From NCBI RefSeq assembly GCF_016894445.1, contig NZ_CP056775.1, positions 3,536,001 to 3,600,000 on the forward strand: a DNA stretch of 64,000 nucleotides. The letters run 5' to 3'. Shown in pieces: positions 28,069 to 37,528 of the stretch (the first letter of the stretch is position 1; each line of letters opens with the position of its first letter). Under the pieces are notes generated by a model that was not told where the DNA came from, did not search any database, and was given only the letters and a program-made list of their open reading frames with translations. The DNA comes from Dyadobacter sandarakinus. Lineage in GTDB: Bacteria > Bacteroidota > Bacteroidia > Cytophagales > Spirosomataceae. Made by a program: the position numbers and the translations under genes.

Positions 28069-30762
28069 TCACTTTCTGCGCTTTCTCTTTTCTTTTTTAG
28101 ACTTCACTTCTGCCTGCGTGGCAACCGGCTCTTCCACGGGTTTTGGAAAAAACGGAGCGAGCTCCGCCCTGATATCCTCCCTGAATGCATTTTTTACACC
28201 TTCCAGTGCAGCGTCTTTGACTTCTCCCGTAAGTCTGTCTTCTTTGAGAAGTTTCACAACCACTTCCTCACCCGGCCAGCTTCCACCCAGGTACCTGGCA
28301 GCGTGCCTGCGCACCATCGCCGACTCACTTTCACTTGTTGCAGCCGAGCGCAGCAGGTATACAGACTCCGGACTACCGACTGTTTGAATGCTCGCAAGCA
28401 GGGCCGATTTACGTGTGTCATCCAGCGTACCGATTTTTTGATTGATGTAGGAAATCCCTGCCTGTTCCAGCAGCAGCGAACCCGCATCCCGCCCGATTAC
28501 TTCGTCCGATTTGTCGAGGGCCAGTTTCAGAAGCCGGTCCTGCTCCGATTCCAGGGCATAGCGTGTCATCAAATCAATGTAGTGCTCGGTTCCGTAAGTT
28601 TCGTCCAGCAGCTTGTTCAATGCCGTAAGTCCCTGCTGGGAGTTGGTTACAAATGATTTATCCAAATGTAAAAGCGCGAGCTTGCTTACCTCAATCCTGT
28701 CGGAAGACGGAATGCTCATCACATTCAGCAGTGCCTGCGACTTTTCGTATCCCGCATGAAAGAAGTCGAACGCACGAAAATACCGGAGCCTGCTTTTGAA
28801 GCTCACCGTTGTATCGGCAGCAAGGTCGGTCAGATAGGGAATGGCGCGTCGCGTACGGGCGAGCCAGATGATGTCCTTGCCGGCAGGAGTTGCGCCCGGG
28901 TTACTGCCTGCTTTGCTCAGCCAGGCCGGAAAAATCCGCTCCCACTGATCATACGCCCCAATGCTCAGCGCCTCCACCGACCAGCGGTCGTTGCCCTGGT
29001 ACTGCTGCGCCAGTTGCAGCCATACGTCAAGCGCTTCATAGGTATGGTTATGGTTGATCGCCAGCGCGCATTCGCGGCGCACCTGCGGATCACGATCAGA
29101 CGTCAGCCGCTTGATGTACTCGGTAGGATCACTGTTGCGCTGGCGTACAGCCCGGAGCGCAGTAATCCGGATATTGGGATTCAATTCCCTGAATGCAATG
29201 TCCAGGTTGCGGTAGTTGAACCCTTCAATGCGGTTGAGTACCCACAGCGCCCTGGCCCTGAGTTTGGGATTGGCATCGTACTGCCTGAAAAGTGCTTCCA
29301 GGTAAGGCTCAGCGGCCCAGCCATGCTTCACACATGCATTCCAGGCCAGGTAGCGCATGGACAAATTGGGACTTTGCAGCGCCTGTACAGCCTGCTCAGG
29401 GATGTTGAGATCAAAAACAGGAACCTTGTATGCTGTGCCGGGAGGAGCGATCCGATATACACGGCCGCGGCTTTTGTCTTTCATTTTATTGGAACCGATC
29501 ACCGGGTCATACCAGTCGGAAACCATGAGGGAACCGTCCGGAGCAACACAAACATCCGTTGGCCTGAACCATTTGTCACGTTTACCCTCCACAATGGGAT
29601 TGATGCCCATGCATTTGAAGCCGGCGCCATCGGGCTGTACAGGAAATGAGTTCAGTGCATTTTGTCCGGCATCGGCAACGATTACCTGGTCCCAGTACTT
29701 CCTGGGCAGCAGATCGCCCTCGTACACGGTCATTCCCATCGGAAAACCTGAGCCAGTCTCGATCAGGTCGGGTACCACGCCGGGATCGTTCTGGTGCCAG
29801 TGGCGACGCGGAATTTCGTCTTCAAGGTTGGTACGATTGAGCCGCCAGCTTGCGCCGGTCATTTCGTCCACATACCCGAAATTGCCATTTTCCATGACGT
29901 AAGACACCCGGTCACCCCCGTTGCCGGGCTCCTCCTGATCAGATTGCCACATGGTACCATAGCTGTCCACAGCCACCTCGAACCCATTGCGGAAGTTTTC
30001 GGCAAGTATTTCCACTTTGGTAAAATCCTGGTCACACCGGAAAACCACGCCCTGCTTGTACTGTCTGAAATCAATGGGCCGCTCGTATTTATCAAGCAGC
30101 GGCCGGTCCTGCCCATCGACGAGCTGCCGGCCGGCATTTCCATAATTGAAATAAAATTTACCATCCGGACCAAAAACAAAGGCATGAATGCCCGCATCCT
30201 GCTGGGTACCGCCAATTCCCTTGAATAAAATTTCTTTGGTATCGGCCTTGTCGTCACCATTGGTATCGGTCAGGAGCCACACATACGGACTTTGTGAAAC
30301 GATTGCCTTGTTGCCCATCACCCAGATCCCCAGCGGCGCATTGATTTCGGGACCCTGGTAAAAAACCTTGCTCACATCCGCCTTGCCATCACCGTCCTTG
30401 TCTTCCAGGATCACAATGCGGTCTCCTACTCCCAGCTCCGACTTTCCATTCACAGCCGGGCGATAGTTGTACGATTCGCATACCCATACACGGCCGCGGT
30501 GGTCGACATCAATGTTGATGGGATTGGTAATGTGGGGTTCTGAGGAGAACAAGGTTGCTTCCAGGTCATCGGCAAGCTGCAGGCCAGCCACTGCATTGGC
30601 AGTAAACCTTCTTTCCGCTTCGGACAGGGCTGCATAGACGCTGTCGGGATGGACTGCGGCCAGGGTGTCGGCCGACTGGGAAAAACCGTAAGAAATACAG
30701 AATAGTGTGTTTACGGCAATCAGAAATGTAAATTTCTTGAAATCGAACTGTTTCAAAATCAA
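28069..30762 (-). CDS. Membrane-bound dehydrogenase-type beta-propeller plus HEAT-repeat protein, no heme domain
   Basis: An 897-residue exported protein. After a signal segment (about 12-28) comes a sorbosone-dehydrogenase-like propeller of the TIGR02604 type (about 60-455; ITNPINIDVDHRGRVWVCESYNYRP, DRIVILEDKDGDGKAD, HAFVFGPDGKFYFNYGN, FRPTDVCVAPDGSLMVSDWYDP), then HEAT repeats (about 470-860). The paralogue at 31561 continues into a cytochrome c domain; this one instead ends in a Lys/Arg-rich tail (KSKKEKRKRRK). It may depend on a separate electron acceptor or have lost the redox role. Confidence 0.85.
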   Translation of the reverse strand: MILKQFDFKKFTFLIAVNTLFCISYGFSQSADTLAAVHPDSVYAALSEAERRFTANAVAGLQLADDLEATLFSSEPHITNPINIDVDHRGRVWVCESYNYRPAVNGKSELGVGDRIVILEDKDGDGKADVSKVFYQGPEINAPLGIWVMGNKAIVSQSPYVWLLTDTNGDDKADTKEILFKGIGGTQQDAGIHAFVFGPDGKFYFNYGNAGRQLVDGQDRPLLDKYERPIDFRQYKQGVVFRCDQDFTKVEILAENFRNGFEVAVDSYGTMWQSDQEEPGNGGDRVSYVMENGNFGYVDEMTGASWRLNRTNLEDEIPRRHWHQNDPGVVPDLIETGSGFPMGMTVYEGDLLPRKYWDQVIVADAGQNALNSFPVQPDGAGFKCMGINPIVEGKRDKWFRPTDVCVAPDGSLMVSDWYDPVIGSNKMKDKSRGRVYRIAPPGTAYKVPVFDLNIPEQAVQALQSPNLSMRYLAWNACVKHGWAAEPYLEALFRQYDANPKLRARALWVLNRIEGFNYRNLDIAFRELNPNIRITALRAVRQRNSDPTEYIKRLTSDRDPQVRRECALAINHNHTYEALDVWLQLAQQYQGNDRWSVEALSIGAYDQWERIFPAWLSKAGSNPGATPAGKDIIWLARTRRAIPYLTDLAADTTVSFKSRLRYFRAFDFFHAGYEKSQALLNVMSIPSSDRIEVSKLALLHLDKSFVTNSQQGLTALNKLLDETYGTEHYIDLMTRYALESEQDRLLKLALDKSDEVIGRDAGSLLLEQAGISYINQKIGTLDDTRKSALLASIQTVGSPESVYLLRSAATSESESAMVRRHAARYLGGSWPGEEVVVKLLKEDRLTGEVKDAALEGVKNAFREDIRAELAPFFPKPVEEPVATQAEVKSKKEKRKRRK

Positions 30763-30861
30763 ATCAATGAGGAGTTTTATTCAGAATTCCTCCTAAAAAT
30801 ACCCGATGTTTCCTGAAAAATGAAAACCGCCATCAAAGTAATTGGAGCTAGAATCTTGAAA

Positions 30862-30889
30862 GATTGTTTTGTTATATTGCTAAACAATC
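30862..30889. promoter_or_regulatory. Operator-like dyad in front of the decayed gene
   Basis: GATTGTTT (30862-30869), 12-nt spacer, AAACAATC (30882-30889), a perfect 8+8 dyad, 27 bp before the GTG of the decayed open frame. Function is unproven. Confidence 0.35.
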
Positions 30890-30916
30890 CATTATACACG
30901 CCACTAAAATTTAATT

Positions 30917-31103
30917 GTGAAAGAAAAAGTAAAGCTACCTTATCGCCATTGAGCTACCGAACAAAATGCAATTGAAAATGACCTTGAACAGCCTGCGAAT
31001 GACAGGCGCATTGACGGATGACATGTAAAATGCCATTCTTGACGAGCTAAATGCAATAGATGATACGGTGAGAAAACTTGAAGCAGTACTGCGAACTTTA
31101 TAG
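30917..31103 (+). pseudogene. Decayed small gene upstream of the HTH-like gene
   Basis: From GTG 30917 one frame reads VKEKVKLPYRH, stop, ATEQNAIENDLEQPAND..., stop at 31019. In the next frame the text resumes as NAILDELNAIDDTVRKLEAV up to a stop at 31101, 10 bp before the following ATG. Codon-like composition and helical heptads in both parts suggest one small protein broken by a stop and a +1 shift. I cannot name its family. A set of unrelated short frames is the alternative. Confidence 0.4.
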
Positions 31104-31113
31104 ACCAGGCAAA

Positions 31114-31536
31114 ATGAACATCAATCATATTCTGAAAAAAGTTGCTGAATCGCAGACAGGCGAGGCATACGAAAAAGCAAGTGCAGAAGCATTAGATTAC
31201 TTTGCTGGCGCACCCGAGGCAGACCGTGAACATATCCGGAAAGCATTGCTGAAAAAGGCTGACGAAATTATGGAAAAAGCAGTGGAAGCACGTCAGCGTG
31301 CGGCCGAGCTGATGGCCGAACTCCATGGGCAGGAAGTAAGTCTGGAAATCGATGGGACAAAGTACCCGCTTAGTGAATGGGTGACAATGAAGGAATATTG
31401 CCGCCGGTTCGGCATTAAAAATACAATGATCGTCAACAACTGGATCGCCCGAAATGTCATTCCAAAAGAAAATGTCCTCCACATCAGCCAGTTAAACAAC
31501 CTCCGGCTTATCAAGGCAGTGCCTTATAAAAGTTAA
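31114..31536 (+). CDS. Small protein with helical N-terminus and helix-turn-helix-like C-terminus
   Basis: A 140-residue protein of no named family. Residues 1-75 are strongly helical and charged (EKASAEALDYF, EADREHIRKALLKKADEIMEKAVEARQRAAELMAEL), possibly a coiled coil. Residues 90-135 (VTMKEYCRRFGIKNTMIVNNWIARNVIP) look like an excisionase/MerR-type winged helix that reads a determinant in DNA. A regulator, or the DNA-binding subunit of a small two-gene module with the decayed gene, would fit. I took ATG 31114; an earlier in-frame ATG at 31078 overlaps the preceding frame. Confidence 0.6.
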   Translation: MNINHILKKVAESQTGEAYEKASAEALDYFAGAPEADREHIRKALLKKADEIMEKAVEARQRAAELMAELHGQEVSLEIDGTKYPLSEWVTMKEYCRRFGIKNTMIVNNWIARNVIPKENVLHISQLNNLRLIKAVPYKS

Positions 31537-31560
31537 AGGGGAGCGATTTGCTCCCCTTTA
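31534..31560. terminator. Bidirectional terminator between the HTH-like gene and the heme dehydrogenase
   Basis: An 11-bp stem TAAAGGGGAGC with GATTT loop. The left arm includes the stop codon of the plus-strand gene and the right arm ends where the minus-strand stop codon begins. Confidence 0.8.
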
Positions 31561-34500
31561 CTATTTTTTCAGATTACTCAGATAATCCACCAGACTGACG
31601 AGCTCCTCCGTGCTCATGGCATCGGGGAGGCCGGCGGGCATCATGGAGTCGCTGAGCTGTTTAATGGATTTGACCTGTGACATTTTGTATTCCTGCGTAG
31701 AACCACCCGGAAACTTCATGATCAGGTCAGTTTCGGTTTTGCTGGATATAATCCCCGAAACGGTCGAACCATCCTTGAATTTTACCTCAAAGCCTTCATA
31801 CCCGAACCCGATACCCGCACTTGGCTCAAAAATGGCAGCATATTGTGCTTCCTTGGGCAGCTTGCTGCCAATCTCGGATAACTTCGGTCCGAAATCCATA
31901 CCCTCTCCATTGACCTGGTGACATACGGAGCAGTAGGATGAGAACACCTGCTTTCCTTTGGAAACATTGCCTTTCATGGTGATGAGTTCTTTTACATCCG
32001 GGTGCTTTCTGGCTGCTACGGCACCTGCATCCGAGTATTTGGCTGCTTCCATTTTAACAGATTTCCGCCAGGCGCCGGCCAGACCTTTTACAGCTGCCGC
32101 CTTGATGTCGCCCGTATATTTTCCATCTTTCAAGAGGTCAAGGACAATATCCTCTCCGCTCATGGTGCCGCCCAGCGCCCGTGCCGAGGCAAGGCGCAGC
32201 GGCTCGGGGTATTTGGTGTCGAGCGATACGGTTTTCAGCATATCGAGTGCTTCTTTTGAGCCGATACTCCGCATGGCAGTTACTGCGGCTTCACTTTTAT
32301 CTGCATCATTCCCTTTGATCACCGACCATATCAGTTCTGCTCCGCCCTGCTTCATCAGCTGAGAAGCAGCGCCCCGGCCCAGGCCCGAATAAGGTTCTTT
32401 CACGGCCATTTCAAGCAGCCGCTGGTTTTCACCTGGCAGCTCATACCGGCCGAGCATTTCAAGGTATACGGGCGTGCCGTAAGATGAATCGAGCAGTTTT
32501 TGCACGGCTGCCATTGCCTCAGGGCTTTGTTTTACAAATGCAGGATCAAGATGCCGCAGTACCAGCTCATTGACTTTGCTCTGATCCGGTGCATTTCCCT
32601 TCATAATTTTCAGCAAGGCACTGGATTTCTGAGTGGCTCCCGGATTGAAGTCGAATGCACGGAAATAGCGCAGGCGGCTTTTCAGCGGAACATTGGAATC
32701 ACTTGCCAGGGAAGCGAGCAGGTTCACCGACTCGCTGGAACGTGACCGCCAAACAATGTCTTTGCCCGCTTGTGAAGCCACAGGATTTATCCCGGACTTG
32801 TTCAGCCATGCCTTGAAGAATGAATCCCACTGACCTTCGGCTGCAATACCCAGTGCTTCCAGGTACCAGCGATCCTTGCCGTCATATTGCTGTGCAAGCT
32901 GTGTCCACAAGGCAGGAGCCTCGGGCGAAGCATTGTTATGAAGCATCAGGGCACATTCGCGGCGTACCTGCGGATCCGTATCCCTGGCAAGAAGCTGTAT
33001 GTAGGGTATCAGCTGCAATGCTTTTAATTCGCTGGCAGCCCGCAATCCGGCAATGCGGATGTCGGGGTTTGCGTCTTTTACAGCCTTGTCAATGTTCCTT
33101 TCGCCGGCAGCGGTTTTGCTGAGCAGCCACAGGGCCCGGGTGCGCATGCGCGGGTTGGCTTTTTTATCCAGATACAAAGCTTCAAGTGCCGGTACTGCCT
33201 GGTCGCCCATTTTGCTCAATGCATTCCAAGCCATGTACCGCACCGAAACACTCGGACTCTGAAGTGCCTTAATTCCCCCTGTTACCGTTGTAAAATCGTT
33301 TTTGGGAATGCGGTAAGTAGTGCCGGGAGGTGCAATACGGTAAATGCGGCCCTTGTTCTGATCACCCGCCTGGTGCCCGCCTACACCCGGATCATACCAG
33401 TCTGACACGATCAGGGAACCGTCGGGAGCCACGCAAACATCCGATGGCCTGAACCATTGGTCGCGCTTGCCGTCCACGATGTTGACGATTTTGGCCGTGT
33501 ATCCTGCGCCGGCTTTCTGCACCGGATATGACCGAACTACATTGTGACCAGGCTCGCAGTGGATCATCTGATCCCAGAATGCTTTTGGCAGCAGCCTGCC
33601 TTCGTACACGACCATGCCTGTGGGTGAGCCGGAGCCTGTCTGCAGGAGGTTGGGCACTACACCGGGATCATTGAGGTGCCAGTGGCGGTATGGGATAGAA
33701 TCTTCCATATTGGTGCGGCCCGCCCGCCAGCCTGCGCCGGTGAGCTCGTCGGTATAGCCGTAATTTCCGTACTGCATTACATAGTTGATCCGGACACTCT
33801 TGTTGCCGTCGTCATCATTGTCGGATTGCCACAGGGTACCGTAGCTGTCGACCGCCACTTCGTAGTTGTTTCTAAAATTGTTGGCCAGCACTTCTATATT
33901 GGTAAAATCAGGGTCGCAGCGGAAAACCATACCCTGCTTTAGTTTTGTAAAATCAATAGGCTGACCATTTTTCCCGATGACAGGCTTTCCTTTTCCGTCC
34001 AGCAGCTGTCCTCCCTCATTTCCGAAGTTGAAATACAGCTTGCCATCAGGACCAAATACGAAAGCATGCATACCATGGTCGTGCTGCTCTCCTCCGATTC
34101 CTTCAAAAATCACTTCCTTTTTATCCGCCTTTCCATCGCGGTTTTCGTCAGTAAAAAGCCACACATACGGGCTCTGGGAAACAACTACCCGGTTATCCAT
34201 CACCCAGATTCCGATCGGCGAGTTGATTTCTTTGCCCTGGTAGAATACAGTTGTCTTATCCGACTTGCCATCACCGTCCGTATCTTCCAGGATCAGTATG
34301 CGGTCACCTTCATTTTTGGTGGGATTACCGTTAATGGCAGGGCGGTAGTTGTAAGCTTCGCACACCCAGACCCGACCGAGATGATCGACATCAATGTTGG
34401 TGGGATTGGTAATGGCCGGCTCCGCTGCAAATAGTGTTGCTTCCAGTCCTTCGGTGACGGAAAGACCTGCTACGGCGTATTTGGCGGAACGTTTCTGGGC

Positions 34501-34638
34501 ATCGGTCAGGTCTTTGTAAAGACTGTCGAGCGTCCGGCTGTCGGCCGTACTGGGGTTGGACTTCTGGTAGGAAGCGACCATCAGGCCCAGCACAAGACAG
34601 CCCGCGGGCAATAGTTTTAATGTTTTATTAAAGTTCAT
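31561..34638 (-). CDS. Membrane-bound dehydrogenase-type propeller, HEAT repeats and C-terminal cytochrome c domain
   Basis: A 1025-residue exported protein with signal segment, TIGR02604-type propeller (about 65-460), HEAT repeats (about 470-840) and a cytochrome c domain with CSVCH at 903-907 and candidate Met axial ligands in DSMMPAGLP. PVC-type proteins of this kind are thought to oxidise sugars or aldehydes in the periplasm, passing electrons to the heme. Substrate unknown. It is the closest relative in the window of the protein at 28069-30762 and probably the ancestral, heme-bearing form. Confidence 0.9.
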   Translation of the reverse strand: MNFNKTLKLLPAGCLVLGLMVASYQKSNPSTADSRTLDSLYKDLTDAQKRSAKYAVAGLSVTEGLEATLFAAEPAITNPTNIDVDHLGRVWVCEAYNYRPAINGNPTKNEGDRILILEDTDGDGKSDKTTVFYQGKEINSPIGIWVMDNRVVVSQSPYVWLFTDENRDGKADKKEVIFEGIGGEQHDHGMHAFVFGPDGKLYFNFGNEGGQLLDGKGKPVIGKNGQPIDFTKLKQGMVFRCDPDFTNIEVLANNFRNNYEVAVDSYGTLWQSDNDDDGNKSVRINYVMQYGNYGYTDELTGAGWRAGRTNMEDSIPYRHWHLNDPGVVPNLLQTGSGSPTGMVVYEGRLLPKAFWDQMIHCEPGHNVVRSYPVQKAGAGYTAKIVNIVDGKRDQWFRPSDVCVAPDGSLIVSDWYDPGVGGHQAGDQNKGRIYRIAPPGTTYRIPKNDFTTVTGGIKALQSPSVSVRYMAWNALSKMGDQAVPALEALYLDKKANPRMRTRALWLLSKTAAGERNIDKAVKDANPDIRIAGLRAASELKALQLIPYIQLLARDTDPQVRRECALMLHNNASPEAPALWTQLAQQYDGKDRWYLEALGIAAEGQWDSFFKAWLNKSGINPVASQAGKDIVWRSRSSESVNLLASLASDSNVPLKSRLRYFRAFDFNPGATQKSSALLKIMKGNAPDQSKVNELVLRHLDPAFVKQSPEAMAAVQKLLDSSYGTPVYLEMLGRYELPGENQRLLEMAVKEPYSGLGRGAASQLMKQGGAELIWSVIKGNDADKSEAAVTAMRSIGSKEALDMLKTVSLDTKYPEPLRLASARALGGTMSGEDIVLDLLKDGKYTGDIKAAAVKGLAGAWRKSVKMEAAKYSDAGAVAARKHPDVKELITMKGNVSKGKQVFSSYCSVCHQVNGEGMDFGPKLSEIGSKLPKEAQYAAIFEPSAGIGFGYEGFEVKFKDGSTVSGIISSKTETDLIMKFPGGSTQEYKMSQVKSIKQLSDSMMPAGLPDAMSTEELVSLVDYLSNLKK

Positions 34639-34827
34639 GTGAGTTGGATGCGAAGACTTATTCAGGCCGGGTGCCGGCCATTAACCGCACATATAAGAGT
34701 ACCGCAGGCGCTCATTTACTATTTTCACGAATATTTTTTTTAGAGATGGCGCGGCGTACTGCGTGCGAAAATGCTTTATGTGGGTAATTTGCCGTGAAAG
34801 GATGCTTTTTTGAATAAACATTTACCT

Positions 34828-35757
34828 ATGAACAAAGCGCTTCCTACCCTGATAACCTGCTGGCTGATGACAAGCAACATAGCTGCTATGGCACAAAACG
34901 AAACCATGAACCTCTGGCCCGAGGGCAAAGTACCAAACTTCAAAGCCAGCTCCGTGCAGGAGAAATCCGAGACCGATGCGAGCGGCATTTTGCGTATCAG
35001 CGGCGTAACCGTACCTACAATCACGGCTTACATAGCGCCCAAAGAAAAGGCCACAGGTGCGGCTGTGATGATCTGCCCGGGCGGCGGCTACTCCATTCTT
35101 GCAGCGTCCCATGAGGGGAGCGATTTTGCTAAATGGTTTAACGAGCGCGGAATTTCTGCATTTGTCCTCAAATACCGGCTCCCCGACGAAAAAGCAATGA
35201 CGCACCAGCACGAAGTTCCGCTGATGGATGCCATGCAAGCCATGAAACTGATCCGTCAGAATGCCGGAAAGTGGAATATTGATCCGTCGAAGATTGGTGT
35301 GATGGGCTTTTCGGCGGGTGGTCACCTTGCTGCCACGATTTCCACGCATTACCATGCAGGAAAAAATGGGTCGGAAGAAGCCAAACCGAATTTCTCCATC
35401 CTGCTGTACCCGGTTGTATCGTTCATGCCTGCGATATCACACGGGGGGTCACGTGATAAATTGTTGGGCGCGGAGAAATCGGAAGAACTTATTAATTACT
35501 ACTCCAATGAATTGCAGGTCAGTGAGAAAACGCCGCCTGCCTTCCTCGTACACGCCGAAGATGATGGAGCTGTGCCCGTTGAAAACAGCATTGAGTACTA
35601 TCTTGCATTGAAAAAACTGAAAATCCCTGCCGAAATGCACCTCTACCCTATCGGGGGACATGGTTACGGCATGCGGACGGAAGGAAAAGGTTCCCTCTCC
35701 GGCTGGCCCGCAGCCATGGAAGGCTGGCTGAAATCGCGCGGGTATATGAAAAATTAA
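34828..35757 (+). CDS. Secreted alpha/beta-hydrolase, carbohydrate-esterase-like
   Basis: A 309-residue alpha/beta hydrolase with a signal peptide ending at AMA-QN (Ala22). The nucleophile elbow is GFSAGG (Ser162), the acid is in HAEDDGAVPV and the histidine in GGHGYGM. The oxyanion motif is CPGGGYSIL. The pattern fits BD-FAE/xylan-esterase-like enzymes that remove acetyl groups from polysaccharides, but the substrate is not read from sequence. Start chosen at ATG 34828; the TTG at 34810 would add six residues before the signal peptide. Confidence 0.85.
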   Translation: MNKALPTLITCWLMTSNIAAMAQNETMNLWPEGKVPNFKASSVQEKSETDASGILRISGVTVPTITAYIAPKEKATGAAVMICPGGGYSILAASHEGSDFAKWFNERGISAFVLKYRLPDEKAMTHQHEVPLMDAMQAMKLIRQNAGKWNIDPSKIGVMGFSAGGHLAATISTHYHAGKNGSEEAKPNFSILLYPVVSFMPAISHGGSRDKLLGAEKSEELINYYSNELQVSEKTPPAFLVHAEDDGAVPVENSIEYYLALKKLKIPAEMHLYPIGGHGYGMRTEGKGSLSGWPAAMEGWLKSRGYMKN

Positions 35758-35775
35758 TGTCACTGAATTCCTTGC

Positions 35776-36969
35776 ATGCAGGCTATCAACCGCTTTTTAA
35801 CTAATCATCAATACCTGCTTTTCGTGTATATCGCCCTGGCCGTTTTTGCCAGTCTGCAATCGTACTTCGGGCGGCTCGACAGCTTTGTACCGGGTGGACA
35901 TTTGTACACCCACTACAACAATTATATTATTTTCAAGCAGTCTTTTTTTCACCTGATCCACGGGCAGGATCTGTATGCGGAATTTATTGAGGAGCAGGGA
36001 GATTTGTTCAAGTACAGTCCGACCTTTGCACTGGTTTTCGGTATCCTGGCAATCCTTCCGGACGTTGTGGGACTTACCCTCTGGAACGTACTGAATGCAG
36101 TAGTCCTGTTTTATGCGATAGAGCATTTACCCAGGTTTACAGCACGCACCAAGGGACTGATCCTCGTTTTTGTGGTGGTTGAGCTGCTTACAGCAATGCA
36201 GAACGAGCAAAGCAATGCGCTGATCGCCGGGTTGTTCCTGCTCATGTTCGGCGCACTGGAAAAGCGGAATTACTGGCTGGCTTCCTTTTTCCTGATATCC
36301 ACCATTTACATCAAACTGTTCGGGATTGTGGCGCTGGCGCTTTACCTGCTGTATCCCGGAAAGCTGAAGCTGACCTATACCACGGCTTTCTGGGTATTGC
36401 TTTTTACCCTGCTGCCGCTGATTGTTGTGGATAGCGGGCAGTTTGTGTTTTTGTATAAAAGCTGGGGAAACCTGCTGTCCAATGATCACTCCATATCCGA
36501 CGGACTTTCTGTTATCGGATGGCTGAAATCGTGGTTCGGCTGGGATGGGAATAAAACGTACGTGAGTGTGGCAGGAGCAATACTGTTCTGTATTCCACTG
36601 CTCAGGATCAGGCAATATGGTGATTTTACATTCCGGGCGCTGTTCCTGGCGTCGGTAATGATTTGGGTGGTTATCTTCAATCACCGCGCCGAGTCCCCTA
36701 CATTCATCATTGCAGCGGGCGGTGTGGCCATATGGTACTATTCGCAGAAACAAACCACTGCCAACTATGTGCTGCTGGTGCTTGCATTTGTATTCACAAC
36801 ACTCGCTCCTACGGATATTTTTCCAAAATTTGTTCGCAATGAATGGTTCAAGCCTTACGTGGTTAAGGCAGTGCCGTGTATCCTGGTATGGGGTAAGATC
36901 TGGCTGGATCTGATGTTCGGCAAACTGGAAGAAAGGGAAGAAAACCCAGTGGCTGCGTTGCAGGAGTGA
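35776..36969 (+). CDS. GT87-like (DUF2029) integral membrane glycosyltransferase
   Basis: A 397-residue polytopic protein with eight to ten predicted helices. The first extracytoplasmic loop holds the family block DLYAEFIEEQGDLFKYSPTFALVFG, and LTAMQNEQSNALIAGLFLLMFG follows, as in GT87 mannosyl- or arabinosyl-transferases that use polyprenyl-phosphate sugars. It follows the esterase gene after 18 bp on the same strand, so the two are likely cotranscribed. The acceptor glycan is unknown. Confidence 0.8.
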   Translation: MQAINRFLTNHQYLLFVYIALAVFASLQSYFGRLDSFVPGGHLYTHYNNYIIFKQSFFHLIHGQDLYAEFIEEQGDLFKYSPTFALVFGILAILPDVVGLTLWNVLNAVVLFYAIEHLPRFTARTKGLILVFVVVELLTAMQNEQSNALIAGLFLLMFGALEKRNYWLASFFLISTIYIKLFGIVALALYLLYPGKLKLTYTTAFWVLLFTLLPLIVVDSGQFVFLYKSWGNLLSNDHSISDGLSVIGWLKSWFGWDGNKTYVSVAGAILFCIPLLRIRQYGDFTFRALFLASVMIWVVIFNHRAESPTFIIAAGGVAIWYYSQKQTTANYVLLVLAFVFTTLAPTDIFPKFVRNEWFKPYVVKAVPCILVWGKIWLDLMFGKLEEREENPVAALQE

Positions 36970-37003
36970 TGCGGCTTCACTCCCGGACGCAGCTGCAACA
37001 GTA

Positions 37004-37417
37004 CTAGTTCATGGTGATCAGTGTGCGGCGCACTTCACGCACGTCATCACTGCCGAGACGGATATTCTTAACAATTTTCTCGCGGTCGCCGGAAATTTCG
37101 AGAATGTAATCACCGTCTTTCATTTCCGAAAAGTTAAGCTTACGGCCATATTTTGTCTGGCTTTTTGGCAGGTATTCGTTGTGCAGCACCTTGCCGTTTT
37201 CACTAAGCAGCCGTACTACCACGCGCTCTCCCTTCTGCTTTTCAAGCAGCAAATTCATCGTCATGGTATTTTTGACGCGGTACATTCCTGCCCTGAAAGT
37301 TTCGCAGGTGTTATTCTTACATTCTGATTTGGGGTCAATAGGGGCAGCGGTAATGGCCTGGGTGCAAATTGCAAGCGACAATGCGGTAGCTGCTACGGTT
37401 CTGATCAGGTTTTTCAT
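37004..37417 (-). CDS. Small secreted protein of unknown function
   Basis: A 137-residue protein with signal peptide ending near ITA-AP (Ala24). The mature part carries two Cys (CKNNTC) and a beta-rich C-terminal half (RVVVRLLSENGKVLHNEYL, YILEISGDREKIVKNIRL) resembling a single Ig-like or sorting-domain fold without the usual T9SS sequence. Not recognised beyond that. No operon partner. Confidence 0.6.
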   Translation of the reverse strand: MKNLIRTVAATALSLAICTQAITAAPIDPKSECKNNTCETFRAGMYRVKNTMTMNLLLEKQKGERVVVRLLSENGKVLHNEYLPKSQTKYGRKLNFSEMKDGDYILEISGDREKIVKNIRLGSDDVREVRRTLITMN

Positions 37418-37528
37418 AGCTTCCGAAGGTTAAGTTGGAGTAAAACGTTCTGTATTTTACCCAATGAGGCCGCTTCGGTTACTCCTGTTGCATGTCTGGT
37501 TTGAACGGTTAAATGCAGGTTTGAATGG

